A DNA stretch of 64,000 bases from Pontibacter harenae (GTDB lineage Bacteria; Bacteroidota; Bacteroidia; Cytophagales; Hymenobacteraceae), in assembly GCF_020907245.1 (NCBI RefSeq), contig NZ_JAJJWH010000001.1, positions 1-64,000 of the forward strand, given 5' to 3'. This document shows positions 41,329-51,129 of this stretch, one piece after another. Numbering within the stretch: the first letter of the stretch is position 1; each line of letters opens with the position of its first letter. Made by a program: the position numbers and the translations under genes. The notes under the pieces are model-generated. The model saw only the letters and a list, made by a program, of their open reading frames with translations. It made no database searches and had not been told where the DNA came from.

Positions 41329-43563
41329 TTATTGGTTCTTCTCTGTAGCTGGGTTTATCAGCTTACGCTCCAAAAAGTCTGTCATCATTTTAAAGCGGTG
41401 TAGCGATGTAATGCCGCCACCGATGCCGTGATTACGGTTCGGGTAGTAGAAACTTTCAAACTGTTTGTTGGCACTGATCAGGGCATCCTGCATGGCCACT
41501 GCATTTTGGAAGTGTACGTTGTCGTCGCCTGTACCGTGAATCAATAGCAAATCGCCTTCCAGCTTATCAGCAAACATCAACGGAGAGTTGTCGTCGTAGC
41601 CTTTCTCGTTCTCCTGAGGTGTTTTCAAGTAGCGTTCTGTATAGATGCTGTCGTAAAAGCGCCAGTTAGTAACTGGTGCTACTGACACACCCGCACGGAA
41701 AATACCATCACCTTTGGTTAGACCTAAAAGTGTCATGTAACCACCGAAGCTATGGCCCCAAATACCAATGCGGTCTTTGTCTACGTAAGTCTGCTTACCC
41801 AGCCACTTAGCGGCTTCTATTTGATCTTCAATTTCGTACTTGCCCAAATCGGCATAAGTTACTTTTTTGAACTCTGCACCACGGGCACCTGTACCTCTGT
41901 TATCTACACTTACCACAATAGCACCTTTGTCGGCCAGCACCTGGTACCACAGATAGTTGCTGCCGCCCCAGCTGTTGGTTACCGTCTGCGAGCCTGGGCC
42001 ACCGTACACAAACATCAGCACAGGGTACTTCTTTTTCGGGTCGAAGTCGGTTGGCTTAATCATCCAGCCATTTAGCTTGGTGCCGTCAGAAGTATTCATG
42101 GTAAAAAACTCCTGCTTCGCGATGTTGTACTGCGCTAGCCTGTTTTTCAGCGCCTGGTTGTCTTCCAGCACTTTAATCAGTTTACCGTCTTTAGCTGTAT
42201 GCAAGCTAACCGTAGTCGGCACATTGGCAGCAGAATGGTAATCGAGATAGTACTTAAAGTCGGAGCTCATGTTAACGTTGTGCGTACCTGCTTCCGTAGT
42301 CAAACGCTTTTTGTTTTTGCCTTTGCTGCTGATGCTGTACAGGTGGCGGTCAAGCGGCGATACTTCTGTAGACATATAGTACAAACGGTCGCTTTTCTCG
42401 TCGAAGCCGATGAAGTTGCTCACTTCCCAGTTGCCATTCGTGATTTGGCGCACCAACTTACCGTTCATGTTGTACAGGTATAAGTGGTTAAAACCATCTT
42501 TCTCTGATGAATGGATAAAGTTCTTGCCGTCTTCCAGGTATGTCAGGTCGTTGGTTATATCAATGTAGGCTTTGTCGGTTTCTTTCAGCACCACATTAGC
42601 CTTGCCTGTAGTAGCGTTGGCGTGCAGAATCTCTAATGTGTTCTGCAGGCGGTTCATCTTCTGGATAGAAAGCAGGTTTGCATCGTTTGTCCACTTGATG
42701 CGCGGAATGTAAATGTCAGCCTCGTTGCCTGTGTCCATTTTCACGGTCTGGCCGTTATTCACGTTGTACACCGATACGGTTACGGTAGAGTTTGCCTCGC
42801 CAGCTTTCGGGTACTTGAACTTATAGTCCTGCGGATAAAGTTCTCCCCATAGTTGCATATTGAACTCTGGCACTTCCGTCTCATCAAACGTATAAAAAGC
42901 AATTTTAGAACCGTCAGGCGACCAATGGAAGCCTTGCGCAAAGCTGAATTCCTCTTCGTACACCCAATCGGCATAACCGTTGATGATGGAGTTGAACTTG
43001 CCTGTGCTGGTGATCTGCGTCTCCTTCATTGTCTCCAGATCCACAAAGAACATGTTGTTGTCGCGGGCAAAAGCTACACGCTTCGCATCTGGCGAGAAAG
43101 TAGCGTAAAGTTGCTTGCCGCCATCGCTCAGCTTGGTCAGCTTTTTAGAAGCAATATCATACACATAGAAATCTGCTTTGGAAGAACGACGGTAAATCTG
43201 CTCACGCTCCGTAGCAAACAGCACTTTCTTCTCGTCAGAGCTAAAGGTATAGCTGCTGTAGCGGATGGGAGTATTGCTGCCCGCTGGCTTCAGGTCTTCG
43301 CCTTCGATGATGGTGTTTACAGGTTGGCCCGTAGTTACATCGTAGCGCACAATGTCTGTTACACGGTTTTGCTCGTCGGCCACCTGCGAGCTGTAGTAGC
43401 GGCCATCGTTCATCCAGTTCACGCCGTAAACCGATTTGGCCGAAAAAGTACCTTTGCGGAAAACATCTTCCAGCGTTACGTCTTTCTTCTGTTGTGCCCG
43501 ACCTGCAAAGGCAAAACAAAGCAGCGCGCCTGCCAAAAAAATAGATTTAAATTTGATATGCAT
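41329..43563 (-). CDS. secreted S9 prolyl oligopeptidase-family peptidase (DPP-IV type)
   Basis: A 744-residue exported serine peptidase that removes X-Pro/X-Ala dipeptides from peptide N-termini. Signal peptide MHIKFKSIFLAGALLCFAFAG-RAQ; DPP-IV beta-propeller (about 40-490) with the YEEEF double-glutamate that binds the substrate amino terminus; alpha/beta-hydrolase domain with Ser605 (GHSFGGY), Asp680 (GTGDDNVH) and His712 (NRNHGIGG). An in-frame start at 43584 adds seven residues ahead of the signal; 43563 is preferred. Periplasmic location is expected, with a role in peptide nutrition. Monocistronic. Confidence 0.94.
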   Translation of the reverse strand: MHIKFKSIFLAGALLCFAFAGRAQQKKDVTLEDVFRKGTFSAKSVYGVNWMNDGRYYSSQVADEQNRVTDIVRYDVTTGQPVNTIIEGEDLKPAGSNTPIRYSSYTFSSDEKKVLFATEREQIYRRSSKADFYVYDIASKKLTKLSDGGKQLYATFSPDAKRVAFARDNNMFFVDLETMKETQITSTGKFNSIINGYADWVYEEEFSFAQGFHWSPDGSKIAFYTFDETEVPEFNMQLWGELYPQDYKFKYPKAGEANSTVTVSVYNVNNGQTVKMDTGNEADIYIPRIKWTNDANLLSIQKMNRLQNTLEILHANATTGKANVVLKETDKAYIDITNDLTYLEDGKNFIHSSEKDGFNHLYLYNMNGKLVRQITNGNWEVSNFIGFDEKSDRLYYMSTEVSPLDRHLYSISSKGKNKKRLTTEAGTHNVNMSSDFKYYLDYHSAANVPTTVSLHTAKDGKLIKVLEDNQALKNRLAQYNIAKQEFFTMNTSDGTKLNGWMIKPTDFDPKKKYPVLMFVYGGPGSQTVTNSWGGSNYLWYQVLADKGAIVVSVDNRGTGARGAEFKKVTYADLGKYEIEDQIEAAKWLGKQTYVDKDRIGIWGHSFGGYMTLLGLTKGDGIFRAGVSVAPVTNWRFYDSIYTERYLKTPQENEKGYDDNSPLMFADKLEGDLLLIHGTGDDNVHFQNAVAMQDALISANKQFESFYYPNRNHGIGGGITSLHRFKMMTDFLERKLINPATEKNQ

Positions 43564-43684
43564 TAGATTAGTGTTAAGGTTCAATAGGCTAATTTATCAG
43601 AATATTATTGTTCCGCCATAGTTTATAGCCAAAACCATACCTGTAGCTTTACATCACTTCAGATAATAGGCAAAAGAAAAAAAA

Positions 43685-43707
43685 CGGCAGCCCTGAAAGG
43701 GCTGCCG
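43685..43707 (-). terminator. intrinsic terminator of the FadL-like porin gene
   Basis: CGGCAGCCCT (43685-43694) pairs with AGGGCTGCCG (43698-43707), GAA loop. The plus-strand A-run just before it is a T-run on the transcribed minus strand. Confidence 0.9.
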
Positions 43708-43732
43708 TCTCATCAAAAACAGGAAAAATTCT

Positions 43733-45310
43733 TTAGAAGTTATACCCGAAAGTAAACATCACTGTATTTTGTCTTTGTTCTAGGTCTATAACAGGTGAGC
43801 CTACAACATCACTAAAAGTATAAGGCGAGTAACGGCTAACTCCTTTAGAGTTCACGTAAGCAGCATCTAAGTAGAAGTTTTGCAGCCTGATACCTGCACC
43901 TAACGTAACAGAGTTGATTTGACCATTAAAATCAGCATTCTGGTAAGGACTTCCTGATACAGCGTATCCTGCTCTTACCCTGAATACTTCATAGCGGCCT
44001 TCTGCTCCAACCTTAAAGTTTACTGCCGATTTATAAGTGTCAGATATTCTACTGTTCACCTCATCAAAGTAATCGCCTGATGTACCAAAGTTGCTCTGGC
44101 TCTCGGAGAAGCGCGCACCGCTATAGTTTACGTACTCCAAATCTGCAGTTAAGAAACCGTACTTGCTCAAAAACACGGCCACACCACCTGTTGCTCTAAA
44201 AGGTGTTACTAAGTTATAGCTAAACTCGCCTGGCATCATTGATTCAGTTACAGTTCTATAAGTCTCTGTCTCTGGGTTAAGCGTTGTTGCACTTAAGCTT
44301 GTATTATAAGTTTCTGTGATAGTATAAATTGTGGGTGTTTGTATACTTAAACCGAAACGTAGTGCATCAACAGGGCGTGCAATAATACCTACTCTTAGGT
44401 TAAGTCCAGTACCACGCGACGTAAAGCCGTCACGAAGTTCAAAACTATAATTATCAATAAGTGGAGGTTCTGAAATATTTCCATCATTGTCATACATAGG
44501 TAAAGCCGCATACGGGCCTTCCTCACTAAAAATTCGATTCTGCTCAAAATTTGTATTGACAATCCCTAAAGAGGCACCTAAGTACAGCTTATCCCTATAA
44601 CTTGCGCCTGCGCCAATATCAAGCTGGTTCTGAGAACCTTTACGTTGAATTTCTTCACGCTGGTTTACATTACCAGTATAAAGCGGAAACGCATTCTCTG
44701 TAAATTGATCTGTTGCTACATCATAAAACTCTGTTAAATAAGTGCCATAAGCCAAGCCTTCATAAGTAGTGATGCCGCTATTTAACTCATTGATTAAGCT
44801 GTTCTCTGTTCGTCTGTTGCTATTTGCCAAGTCAGCAAAGTAATCCACCATTGTGTTTGGCGGCTCTGCTGTATTGTTATAACTCAGGCGCTGGTTAAAA
44901 TTATTCAGCCTGCTGTAGCTAATACCAATAGAGGTGCCTCGCCAGTCGTTGTTATCGCTATCGCCTTTCCTGTCAGTAAATACAAAACCTACCTGCGGAA
45001 TGCTAAGGGCATTTTGGTCGTTGGTCATGGTGCTACCACTTCCCCTGGCATTTACTGTGTTTAGTTGCGTGCCAGCACTTATGCTAAATTCCGATCTGCG
45101 AAACAGGCCTAAACCAGCAGGGTTGGAAACCATGGTAGAGATATCGGCTCCTAATGCCGACTGTGCTCCTCCAATACCTTGAATTCGAGCGGAACCAGAC
45201 ACTCCATAACGGGAGTAGCGCAAAGCATCTACCTCAGTTTGGGCCAAAGCGGTTCCGCTCCAGCCTAGCAAGAGTGCTAAGCTGGCGGAAATTATTTTAT
45301 AAGATTTCAT
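43733..45310 (-). CDS. OmpP1/FadL/TodX-family outer-membrane transporter
   Basis: A 525-residue barrel for uptake of hydrophobic molecules such as fatty acids. It has a signal peptide (SLALLLGWSGTALA-Q) and the family's N-terminal plug segment ALRYSRYGVSGSARIQGIGGAQSALGADISTMVSNPAGLGLF (in parts), with the conserved NPAGL. Many amphipathic strands follow, ending TFGYNF with a terminal Phe for BAM recognition. Family length is about 450-520. It lies 25 bases downstream of the low-complexity lipoprotein gene on the same strand, so the two are probably co-transcribed and may work together in the envelope. Confidence 0.92.
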   Translation of the reverse strand: MKSYKIISASLALLLGWSGTALAQTEVDALRYSRYGVSGSARIQGIGGAQSALGADISTMVSNPAGLGLFRRSEFSISAGTQLNTVNARGSGSTMTNDQNALSIPQVGFVFTDRKGDSDNNDWRGTSIGISYSRLNNFNQRLSYNNTAEPPNTMVDYFADLANSNRRTENSLINELNSGITTYEGLAYGTYLTEFYDVATDQFTENAFPLYTGNVNQREEIQRKGSQNQLDIGAGASYRDKLYLGASLGIVNTNFEQNRIFSEEGPYAALPMYDNDGNISEPPLIDNYSFELRDGFTSRGTGLNLRVGIIARPVDALRFGLSIQTPTIYTITETYNTSLSATTLNPETETYRTVTESMMPGEFSYNLVTPFRATGGVAVFLSKYGFLTADLEYVNYSGARFSESQSNFGTSGDYFDEVNSRISDTYKSAVNFKVGAEGRYEVFRVRAGYAVSGSPYQNADFNGQINSVTLGAGIRLQNFYLDAAYVNSKGVSRYSPYTFSDVVGSPVIDLEQRQNTVMFTFGYNF

Positions 45311-45334
45311 TCGATTTGCTGATAGATAGAGTGA

Positions 45335-46432
45335 TTAATTTCCTCCTCTTGTCGGACGACCACCAGACCTGTTATTGCTACCTGATGATGGCGGCGGGCT
45401 TGTTCTTACTGGTGTGCTTCTTTGTGCAGGAGGCGACACACGAGCAGGTTCAGAACTTCTTGTGTTGTTCTGCCTGTAGACAGGAGTAGTGCTACGCTGC
45501 GGTCTGCTCTGGCGTGCCGGAGAATTAGAACGCTGCTGCTGCTCAATTACAGGAGAAGATTGTCCTTGCCTGGTGCTTCTGCTTTGTCTGGCTGGCCTTG
45601 TTTGTATAGCCTCTTTTCCAGAGTTTCCTGGCCTTACAATTAACTGCTCATTACCTGAAGATAGTTCTCCGCGTTGAGGCCTTCCTTCAGATCGGTCCAC
45701 TCGCTGTGTTGGTACAGTAGCTCTGTCGCCTCTTGGGCCATATTGCACCTGGCGAGGCTGACCACCGATGATACCTACTCTGTCGTAGTACCAGTTGTTG
45801 TTATTTCTGGCATAGAACCCGTTATGGAAACCATTGTAATAGCCATTATAGAAGCCACCACCTGGCATCCATGCGTTACCAAAACCACGGTTAGGCCACA
45901 TGCCTCCCCAGCCATAACCCATACTTAAGCTGACGTTAAAGCCACTTCTCATGAATGGGCTTGGGAAAAAAGGATCAAAGAACGGGTCATACACCGCCGC
46001 ATAAGAAGTATAGTACGGGTTGAAGTATGGGTCGTAAAATGCTGAGTTATAGAAACGAGAACGCGACGTAGCCCAATAAGGGTCTACAAAAGAGTAATTA
46101 GGTCTGTACCAATTATCTCTGGCATTGTAGCTGCGTCCATCGTAATATTCATCTCCATAATAGTCATTTCCAAGAGCAATGTTGCTTTCAGAATATTCTG
46201 GATTTAATATTTCGCCGTCTGCAAATTCCTGTCTGTTATTATTATTTGTTGTATTAGGATTATATGCCTGCTCATAAGTCTGAGTCTCAGGCTCCACGTA
46301 CTCCGTTTTATCAGTAGAAGTATAGTACATATCGTCGTACTCTGTAGACTGCATGGCAATAGGGCTACTGCAGCCTGCTACTAATAGCGCGAGCATGGGG
46401 GCAATATTTAGTGATATCTTTTTCATGTCCAT
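45335..46432 (-). CDS. low-complexity aromatic/Arg-rich lipoprotein
   Basis: I do not recognise a named family. It begins with a lipoprotein signal (ISLNIAPMLALLVAGC, lipobox Cys at residue 21). Residues about 55-130 are Asn/Tyr/Asp-rich. Residues about 130-215 are a Tyr/Phe/Gly/Asn/Pro-rich array of the YDPYFNPYYTSYAAVYDPFF and GFYNGYYNGFHNGFYARNNN type. The last about 130 residues are Arg/Ser/Pro/Gln/Thr-rich with recurring PARQSR-like pieces, clearly disordered and strongly basic. The aromatic array suggests an assembling or glycan-contacting surface segment. It is co-oriented with and 25 bases upstream of the FadL-like gene. ATG at 46426 is an equivalent start. Confidence 0.75.
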   Translation of the reverse strand: MDMKKISLNIAPMLALLVAGCSSPIAMQSTEYDDMYYTSTDKTEYVEPETQTYEQAYNPNTTNNNNRQEFADGEILNPEYSESNIALGNDYYGDEYYDGRSYNARDNWYRPNYSFVDPYWATSRSRFYNSAFYDPYFNPYYTSYAAVYDPFFDPFFPSPFMRSGFNVSLSMGYGWGGMWPNRGFGNAWMPGGGFYNGYYNGFHNGFYARNNNNWYYDRVGIIGGQPRQVQYGPRGDRATVPTQRVDRSEGRPQRGELSSGNEQLIVRPGNSGKEAIQTRPARQSRSTRQGQSSPVIEQQQRSNSPARQSRPQRSTTPVYRQNNTRSSEPARVSPPAQRSTPVRTSPPPSSGSNNRSGGRPTRGGN

Positions 46433-46612
46433 CTCGGTTTAAACTTCATCTATATCAAAGGTAACAACACATTCGCGCTTAACCTTATCGATATGTATAA
46501 TATATTAACGTAATTTTGGGGTAGAATGATATGCTAATAATAATTATTAAAGAGCAAAATCCATTCCAAAACCATTATAAATTAGTAAGATAACATAAGT
46601 ATAGCAAATAAA

Positions 46613-48091
46613 ATGAGCAAAGGCTTACCGAAAAGAAGCGAAGATTATTCCCTGTGGTACAACGAACTGGTAAAGAAAGCTGGGCTGGCTGAAAACTCTG
46701 CTGTGCGTGGTTGTATGGTCATCAAACCGTACGGGTACGCCATCTGGGAGAAAATGCAGCGTGTTTTGGATGATATGTTTAAAGCGACAGGCCATTCCAA
46801 CGCCTACTTCCCTCTTTTCGTGCCGAAAAGTTTGTTTGAAGCTGAAGAGCAAAACGCCGAGGGCTTTGCAAAAGAGTGTGCCGTAGTTACGCACTACCGC
46901 TTGCAGACCGACCCCGACAACAAAGGCAAACTGCGCGTAGACCCCAACGCCAAACTGGAAGAAGAGTTGATTGTAAGGCCAACTTCAGAAGCTGTTATCT
47001 GGAACACCTATAAAAACTGGATTCAAAGCTACCGCGATCTGCCTTTGCTTATAAACCAGTGGGCTAACGTGGTGCGTTGGGAAATGCGCACACGCCTATT
47101 CCTGCGTACAGCAGAATTCCTGTGGCAGGAAGGGCACACCGCCCACGCTACCGCAGAGGAGGCCATTGCCGAAACAAAGCAGATGATGGAAGTGTACGCT
47201 ACCTTTGCGGAGCAGTACATTGCCCTGCCTGTAGTTCGTGGTGTTAAAACACCGAGCGAGCGTTTTGCCGGTGCCCTGGATACTTATTGCATCGAAGGCT
47301 TAATGCAGGATGGCAAAGCTTTGCAGGCTGGTACATCGCACTTTTTGGGCCAGAACTTTGCAAAGGCTTTTGATGTAAAGTTTGCCACCAAAGATGGTGG
47401 GCTGGAGCACGTATGGGGAACATCTTGGGGCGTAAGCACGCGCCTGATGGGAGCACTTGTAATGGCGCACTCCGATGACGAAGGCTTAGTACTTCCTCCA
47501 AAATTAGCCCCTATTCAAGTAGTAATTGTGCCAATCTACAAAGGCGAAGAGCAGTTAGCGCAGATCAGCGAGAAAGTGCTGCAACTGAAAAAAGAGCTAG
47601 AGGCAAAAGGCATCAGCGTAAAATTCGATGACCGCGACACAGAACGCCCTGGCTTCAAGTTTGCCGAGTGGGAACTGAAAGGAGTGCCAGTACGCATCGC
47701 TATCGGTGGCCGTGATTTGGAAAACGGCACTGCCGAAGTAGCACGCCGCGACACCAAGGAAAAGAGCACGCAGCAGTTTGATAACCTGGCAAACTATATT
47801 CCTGCCTTGCTGGACGAGATTCAGGAGAACATTTACAACAAAGCCCTGAATTACCGCGAAGAGCATACAACCAAAGTAGATTCTTACGAAGAGTTTAAGC
47901 AGGTGCTTGAAAGCAAAGGAGGTTTTGTATTGGCACACTGGGATGGCACTCCAGAAACAGAAGAGCGCATAAAAGAAGAAACTAAAGCAACCATACGCTG
48001 CATAGCCATCGATTCGCCAGAAGAAGAAGGCACTGATATGCTGACGGGCAAGCCTAGCAGCCGACGCGTATATTTTGCCAAGGCTTATTAA
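46613..48091 (+). CDS. proS: ProS, proline-tRNA ligase (short archaeal/eukaryotic-type)
   Basis: A 492-residue class II aminoacyl-tRNA synthetase of the ProS type 3 group, lacking the bacterial editing insertion. Visible: [18 protein letters not shown], motif 2 [20 protein letters not shown] (about 160-180), the [29 protein letters not shown] segment (in parts) and [11 protein letters not shown] in motif 3. An anticodon-binding domain follows (about 295-400) and the C-terminal ProS-specific domain ends VYFAKAY. The zinc cysteines of archaeal forms are not evident in the tail. Monocistronic, with a 27-bp hairpin downstream. Confidence 0.96.
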   Translation: MSKGLPKRSEDYSLWYNELVKKAGLAENSAVRGCMVIKPYGYAIWEKMQRVLDDMFKATGHSNAYFPLFVPKSLFEAEEQNAEGFAKECAVVTHYRLQTDPDNKGKLRVDPNAKLEEELIVRPTSEAVIWNTYKNWIQSYRDLPLLINQWANVVRWEMRTRLFLRTAEFLWQEGHTAHATAEEAIAETKQMMEVYATFAEQYIALPVVRGVKTPSERFAGALDTYCIEGLMQDGKALQAGTSHFLGQNFAKAFDVKFATKDGGLEHVWGTSWGVSTRLMGALVMAHSDDEGLVLPPKLAPIQVVIVPIYKGEEQLAQISEKVLQLKKELEAKGISVKFDDRDTERPGFKFAEWELKGVPVRIAIGGRDLENGTAEVARRDTKEKSTQQFDNLANYIPALLDEIQENIYNKALNYREEHTTKVDSYEEFKQVLESKGGFVLAHWDGTPETEERIKEETKATIRCIAIDSPEEEGTDMLTGKPSSRRVYFAKAY

Positions 48092-48158
48092 TTATTGTTG
48101 TTCGCTGCAGGTCATTTACCAGTAAAAGGCGCACATTATTTAAGCTTCTTTTATAGTA

Positions 48159-48217
48159 CTTCATAAACAGCAGAAGCCACTTTCTAATTTAGAGAGTGGC
48201 TTCTGCTGTTTATGAAG
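48159..48217 (+). terminator. long hairpin after proS
   Basis: Arms 48159-48185 and 48191-48217 (27 bp, one G-T pair, 5-base loop). The stem is strong; the tail is not T-rich, so it may also protect the 3' end of the message. Confidence 0.8.
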
Positions 48218-48348
48218 CCTGTGCTTATGCCTCAGTTTATAATAACTTAGCAACACAAGAGTTAAAGTTTATACTCCATCTATACAAGGCAACGTTATAA
48301 TATAAAGGCAAAATATAAACATTCCACACATATTTATAAAAATATTTC

Positions 48349-48356
48349 TATATTTG
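48349..48356 (+). promoter_or_regulatory. -7 box for nfeD-floA
   Basis: TATATTTG fits TAnnTTTG perfectly and lies 20 bases before the NfeD-like start. A TTTG at -33 is not seen; the region is very AT-rich. Confidence 0.45.
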
Positions 48357-48376
48357 TTTAAATAATCACTAGAGAT

Positions 48377-48850
48377 ATGCTATTAGATTGGATAACAGTT
48401 ATATTGCTAATAGGTATAGGGTTGCTCCTGATCATTGTGGAGTTAATCTTTGTGCCAGGCACAACCATCGTTGGTATTTTAGGATTCGTTTTAGCCGTTA
48501 TCGGCATTTGGATCGGGTATGCGGCTTTAGGGGATTTGGTAGGGCACATTATACTCGCCGTATCGGTGCTGGTGGGCGCTGTAGCTATGTTTTATAGTTT
48601 CCGCTCAGACGCCTGGTCTAAGTATGCGCTTAAGAACAGCAACCGTGGCCACGTAAACGAAGAAAACCCGCATACCCTGGAAGAAGGTGAAGTAGGTAAA
48701 ACCGTATCGGCCCTGCGCCCTTCAGGTACTGCCGTTTTCAGAGATCGGCACCACGAGGTACATACCCAGGGAGAATTTGTTTCTCCCAACGCAACCATAC
48801 GCATTGTCAGACTCAGCCAGAATAAGATTTTAGTAGAAGAAGTTAGTTAA
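48377..48850 (+). CDS. NfeD-like membrane protein
   Basis: 157 residues: two or three N-terminal membrane helices (about 4-25, 28-50, 55-75) and a C-terminal OB-fold NfeD domain (about 95-157; GEVGKTVSALRPSGTAVF, then HHEVHTQGEFVSPNATIRIVRLSQNKILVEE in parts). This is the short NfeD form without the ClpP-like protease domain. NfeD proteins partner with flotillin/stomatin-like scaffolds in membrane microdomains. The next gene, floA, starts 15 bases downstream, so the two form an operon, and the pairing supports both calls. Confidence 0.9.
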   Translation: MLLDWITVILLIGIGLLLIIVELIFVPGTTIVGILGFVLAVIGIWIGYAALGDLVGHIILAVSVLVGAVAMFYSFRSDAWSKYALKNSNRGHVNEENPHTLEEGEVGKTVSALRPSGTAVFRDRHHEVHTQGEFVSPNATIRIVRLSQNKILVEEVS

Positions 48851-48865
48851 CCCTTTACCAATAAG

Positions 48866-49852
48866 ATGGAAAATTTATCCTTGATATTTTTAATTGTAGG
48901 CGGCATTATCCTGCTGCTTATCTTTTTATACTTTGTGCCCGTCAGCCTCTGGATCACAGCCCTTTTCTCGGGTGTACGCGTGGGCTTGGCAGAGCTAATC
49001 TTTATGCGTATCCGAAAAGTGCCGCCAAGCCTGATTGTGAACTCTATGATTAACGCTACCAAAGCAGGTATAGACCTAACCACAACAGAACTGGAAACGC
49101 ACTACCTGGCTGGTGGCAACGTGCCTACCGTTATCAAAGCACTAATATCTGCCGACAAAGCCAACATACCGTTATCCTTTAAGCAAGCCACTGCCATAGA
49201 TCTGGCAGGCCGTAACGTTTTTGAGGCGGTAACCACTTCCGTTAACCCTAAAGTGATTAACACACCTAACGTGGCCGCTGTTGCCCAAGACGGCATTCAG
49301 CTCATTGCTAAAGCACGGGTAACGGTTAGGGCAAACATCAACCAGTTAGTGGGTGGTGCTGGCGAAGAAACCATCCTGGCTCGTGTAGGAGAAGGCATTG
49401 TAACTTCAATCGGTTCTTCTGCCTCGCATAAAAGCGTGTTGGAAAACCCTGATATCATTTCTAAACTGGTATTACAGAAAGGGCTTGATGCTGGTACAGC
49501 TTACGAAATCCTCTCTATTGATATTGCCGACATAGATGTTGGCGAGAACATTGGTGCAAAGCTGCAAATAGACCAGGCAGGTGCCGACTTAAAAGTAGCA
49601 GAAGCAAAAGCAGAAGAACGCCGGGCCATGGCCGTAGCCGTAGAGCAGGAGATGAAAGCCAAGGCACAAGAGGCTCGTGCCAATGTTATTCAGGCAGAGG
49701 TAGAAGTACCACAAGCTATAGCCGCGGCTTTCCGTAGCGGCAACCTCGGTATTATGGATTATTATAAAATGCAGAACATCCAGTCCGATACCGACATGCG
49801 CAGCTCTATTGCTAAACCAGGAGGCGGTGGCGCAAACTCACCTAAAGAGTAA
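48866..49852 (+). CDS. floA: flotillin-like protein FloA
   Basis: A 328-residue scaffold of bacterial membrane microdomains (YqfA/UPF0365 family). It has an N-terminal membrane hairpin (about 5-30), a PHB/SPFH domain ([55 protein letters not shown] in parts) and an Ala/Glu-rich coiled coil (about 240-290; [25 protein letters not shown] in parts) for oligomerisation. The tail is Gly/Ser/Pro-rich. Length matches Bacillus FloA. It is co-transcribed after nfeD and ends at a terminator hairpin. Confidence 0.95.
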   Translation: MENLSLIFLIVGGIILLLIFLYFVPVSLWITALFSGVRVGLAELIFMRIRKVPPSLIVNSMINATKAGIDLTTTELETHYLAGGNVPTVIKALISADKANIPLSFKQATAIDLAGRNVFEAVTTSVNPKVINTPNVAAVAQDGIQLIAKARVTVRANINQLVGGAGEETILARVGEGIVTSIGSSASHKSVLENPDIISKLVLQKGLDAGTAYEILSIDIADIDVGENIGAKLQIDQAGADLKVAEAKAEERRAMAVAVEQEMKAKAQEARANVIQAEVEVPQAIAAAFRSGNLGIMDYYKMQNIQSDTDMRSSIAKPGGGGANSPKE

Positions 49853-49875
49853 CGCAAACAAATACTTTCATAAGC

Positions 49876-49905
49876 AACGGCCATACCCAAACAGGTGTGG
49901 CCGTT
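49876..49905 (+). terminator. floA terminator
   Basis: AACGGCCATACC (49876-49887) pairs with GGTGTGGCCGTT (49894-49905), one mismatch, followed by TT-GCG-TTTT. Confidence 0.75.
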
Positions 49906-50032
49906 TTGCGTTTTGGCACCAAGTAAGACAACAACATACTATGCCTGTAGCAGTCGCTTAGCCTCTCTATTTTGCTAAGAATTATTAGAATGATATGTTA
50001 CAACAACAATGGTGAAGAGTAGCCACTGAAAG

Positions 50033-50067
50033 CTTCCCTCCTTAGACAAGGAGGGGTAGGAGTGGTT
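50033..50067 (-). repeat. solo copy of the 35-bp palindromic repeat
   Basis: It matches the right-hand DUF559-flanking repeat (28332-28366) at 31 of 35 positions, same orientation, keeping CCTCCTTAG, AAGGAGGGG and GTGGTT. No DUF559-like sequence accompanies it. Confidence 0.82.
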
Positions 50068-50228
50068 TGATACAAAGGCCTTGGCTATCCACAAAATGTA
50101 TCATTCTTACTGCATAAATGGTGTAACAAGATGATCCTTCAGGCATGATAACGAAATCCCAAGCTTCAGCCAAACGGAAGCAGGTAAAAGCAATCTGGTG
50201 TCACATCAGTCCTTAATACAAAGCACTA

Positions 50229-50275
50229 AAAGCACACAGGCCAGCTACTTTATGGGTAGCTGGCCTGTGTGCTTT
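50229..50275. terminator. bidirectional terminator, perfect 20-bp stem
   Basis: AAAGCACACAGGCCAGCTAC (50229-50248) pairs perfectly with 50256-50275 around a 7-base loop. It lies 21 bases past the minus-strand lipoprotein stop. Confidence 0.88.
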
Positions 50276-50295
50276 ATAATTGAGGGGTAGTCTTT

Positions 50296-51129
50296 CTACT
50301 GGCTAAGCGTGAAGGTACGGGTAACGCTGTTATATGGCCCTGGAATCAGGGTGCCATTGTTGTCTACCAGCTCCAGCTTTATTGTGTTCTCGCCCATTGG
50401 TAGGCCCTCCATTACGTAAGGCAACCAGCGGTCTAGCATAAACTCGGTTCCGTTTATAGTGGCACGCACTTTATTTCCGTCTGGTGCCAAGTCAGTGTTT
50501 ACCAAGTAAAAGTCCAGCATCACCTGCTCTGTGTCTGGTCCGGTATACTCTCCTTTCGGGCGGCTATAGAACATATGTGGCGCATTCGTATCAAAACCCA
50601 TACGCTCCTGCGGACGTCCCACAGTTACAACACGTAAATCGTAAGCGCCTTGGTGCTTCAGGCTTTCGTGGTAAGATCTTGAAAGGAAAGAAAGTATCAC
50701 GTGGTCACCTTCCTCTAACTCCTTTGTAAATTCAGTTTCGTAATGCGCCGTGTATGGCTCATTGTCCACTATATTATGGATATGCTGCCCTTGATGTGAA
50801 TTGGCCATGTGCTCTGCATTAGAGTGCGGCGTCATGCGGGTAAGCTGGTAATTCGATAAGTCATAGTCAAACTGAACAGGCCCTGGCTCCACCACGCCAC
50901 CCGCAGCTGGTGTATTTAGGCGCAGCTGCGACTCTGGATATTTCTGAGAATCATCGAAGGCAAAAAGGCGTAGACCATCTTTAGACATAACAGCACCTAC
51001 AGGAGTAGGCCCTGCCACCGTCGATCCGGAAGAAACCTGAGATTCGGGATCTTGAGTTTGGCGGGCAGTATCGCAGGCAGTAAAGCCGAGCGTTAATGCC
51101 GATGCGAATAACAAATATGTTTTTTTCAT
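50296..51129 (-). CDS. His-rich-loop lipoprotein of unknown function
   Basis: A 277-residue lipoprotein (signal MKKTYLLFASALTLGFTAC, Cys19). The mature domain looks beta-rich, with a histidine-rich region MTPHSNAEHMANSHQGQHIH (about 99-118) followed by HNIVDNEPY and HYETEF, and further His in SYHESLKHQG. The C-terminal half resembles an Ig-like fold (VRATINGTEF; YVMEGLPMGENTIKLELVD). The histidine cluster could bind metal (copper or zinc), which is inference. I recall similar proteins annotated loosely as phosphopeptide-binding, without knowing the basis. Divergent from the 2OG oxygenase gene, convergent with floA. Confidence 0.7.
   Translation of the reverse strand: MKKTYLLFASALTLGFTACDTARQTQDPESQVSSGSTVAGPTPVGAVMSKDGLRLFAFDDSQKYPESQLRLNTPAAGGVVEPGPVQFDYDLSNYQLTRMTPHSNAEHMANSHQGQHIHNIVDNEPYTAHYETEFTKELEEGDHVILSFLSRSYHESLKHQGAYDLRVVTVGRPQERMGFDTNAPHMFYSRPKGEYTGPDTEQVMLDFYLVNTDLAPDGNKVRATINGTEFMLDRWLPYVMEGLPMGENTIKLELVDNNGTLIPGPYNSVTRTFTLSQ

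Larger units (their letters stand above)
49853..50295. other. 443-base gap with repeat and hairpins
   Basis: It holds the floA terminator (49876-49905), a solo copy of the 35-bp palindromic repeat (50033-50067) and the bidirectional terminator (50229-50275). The rest, about 50070-50228, has no coding character. Confidence 0.6.
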
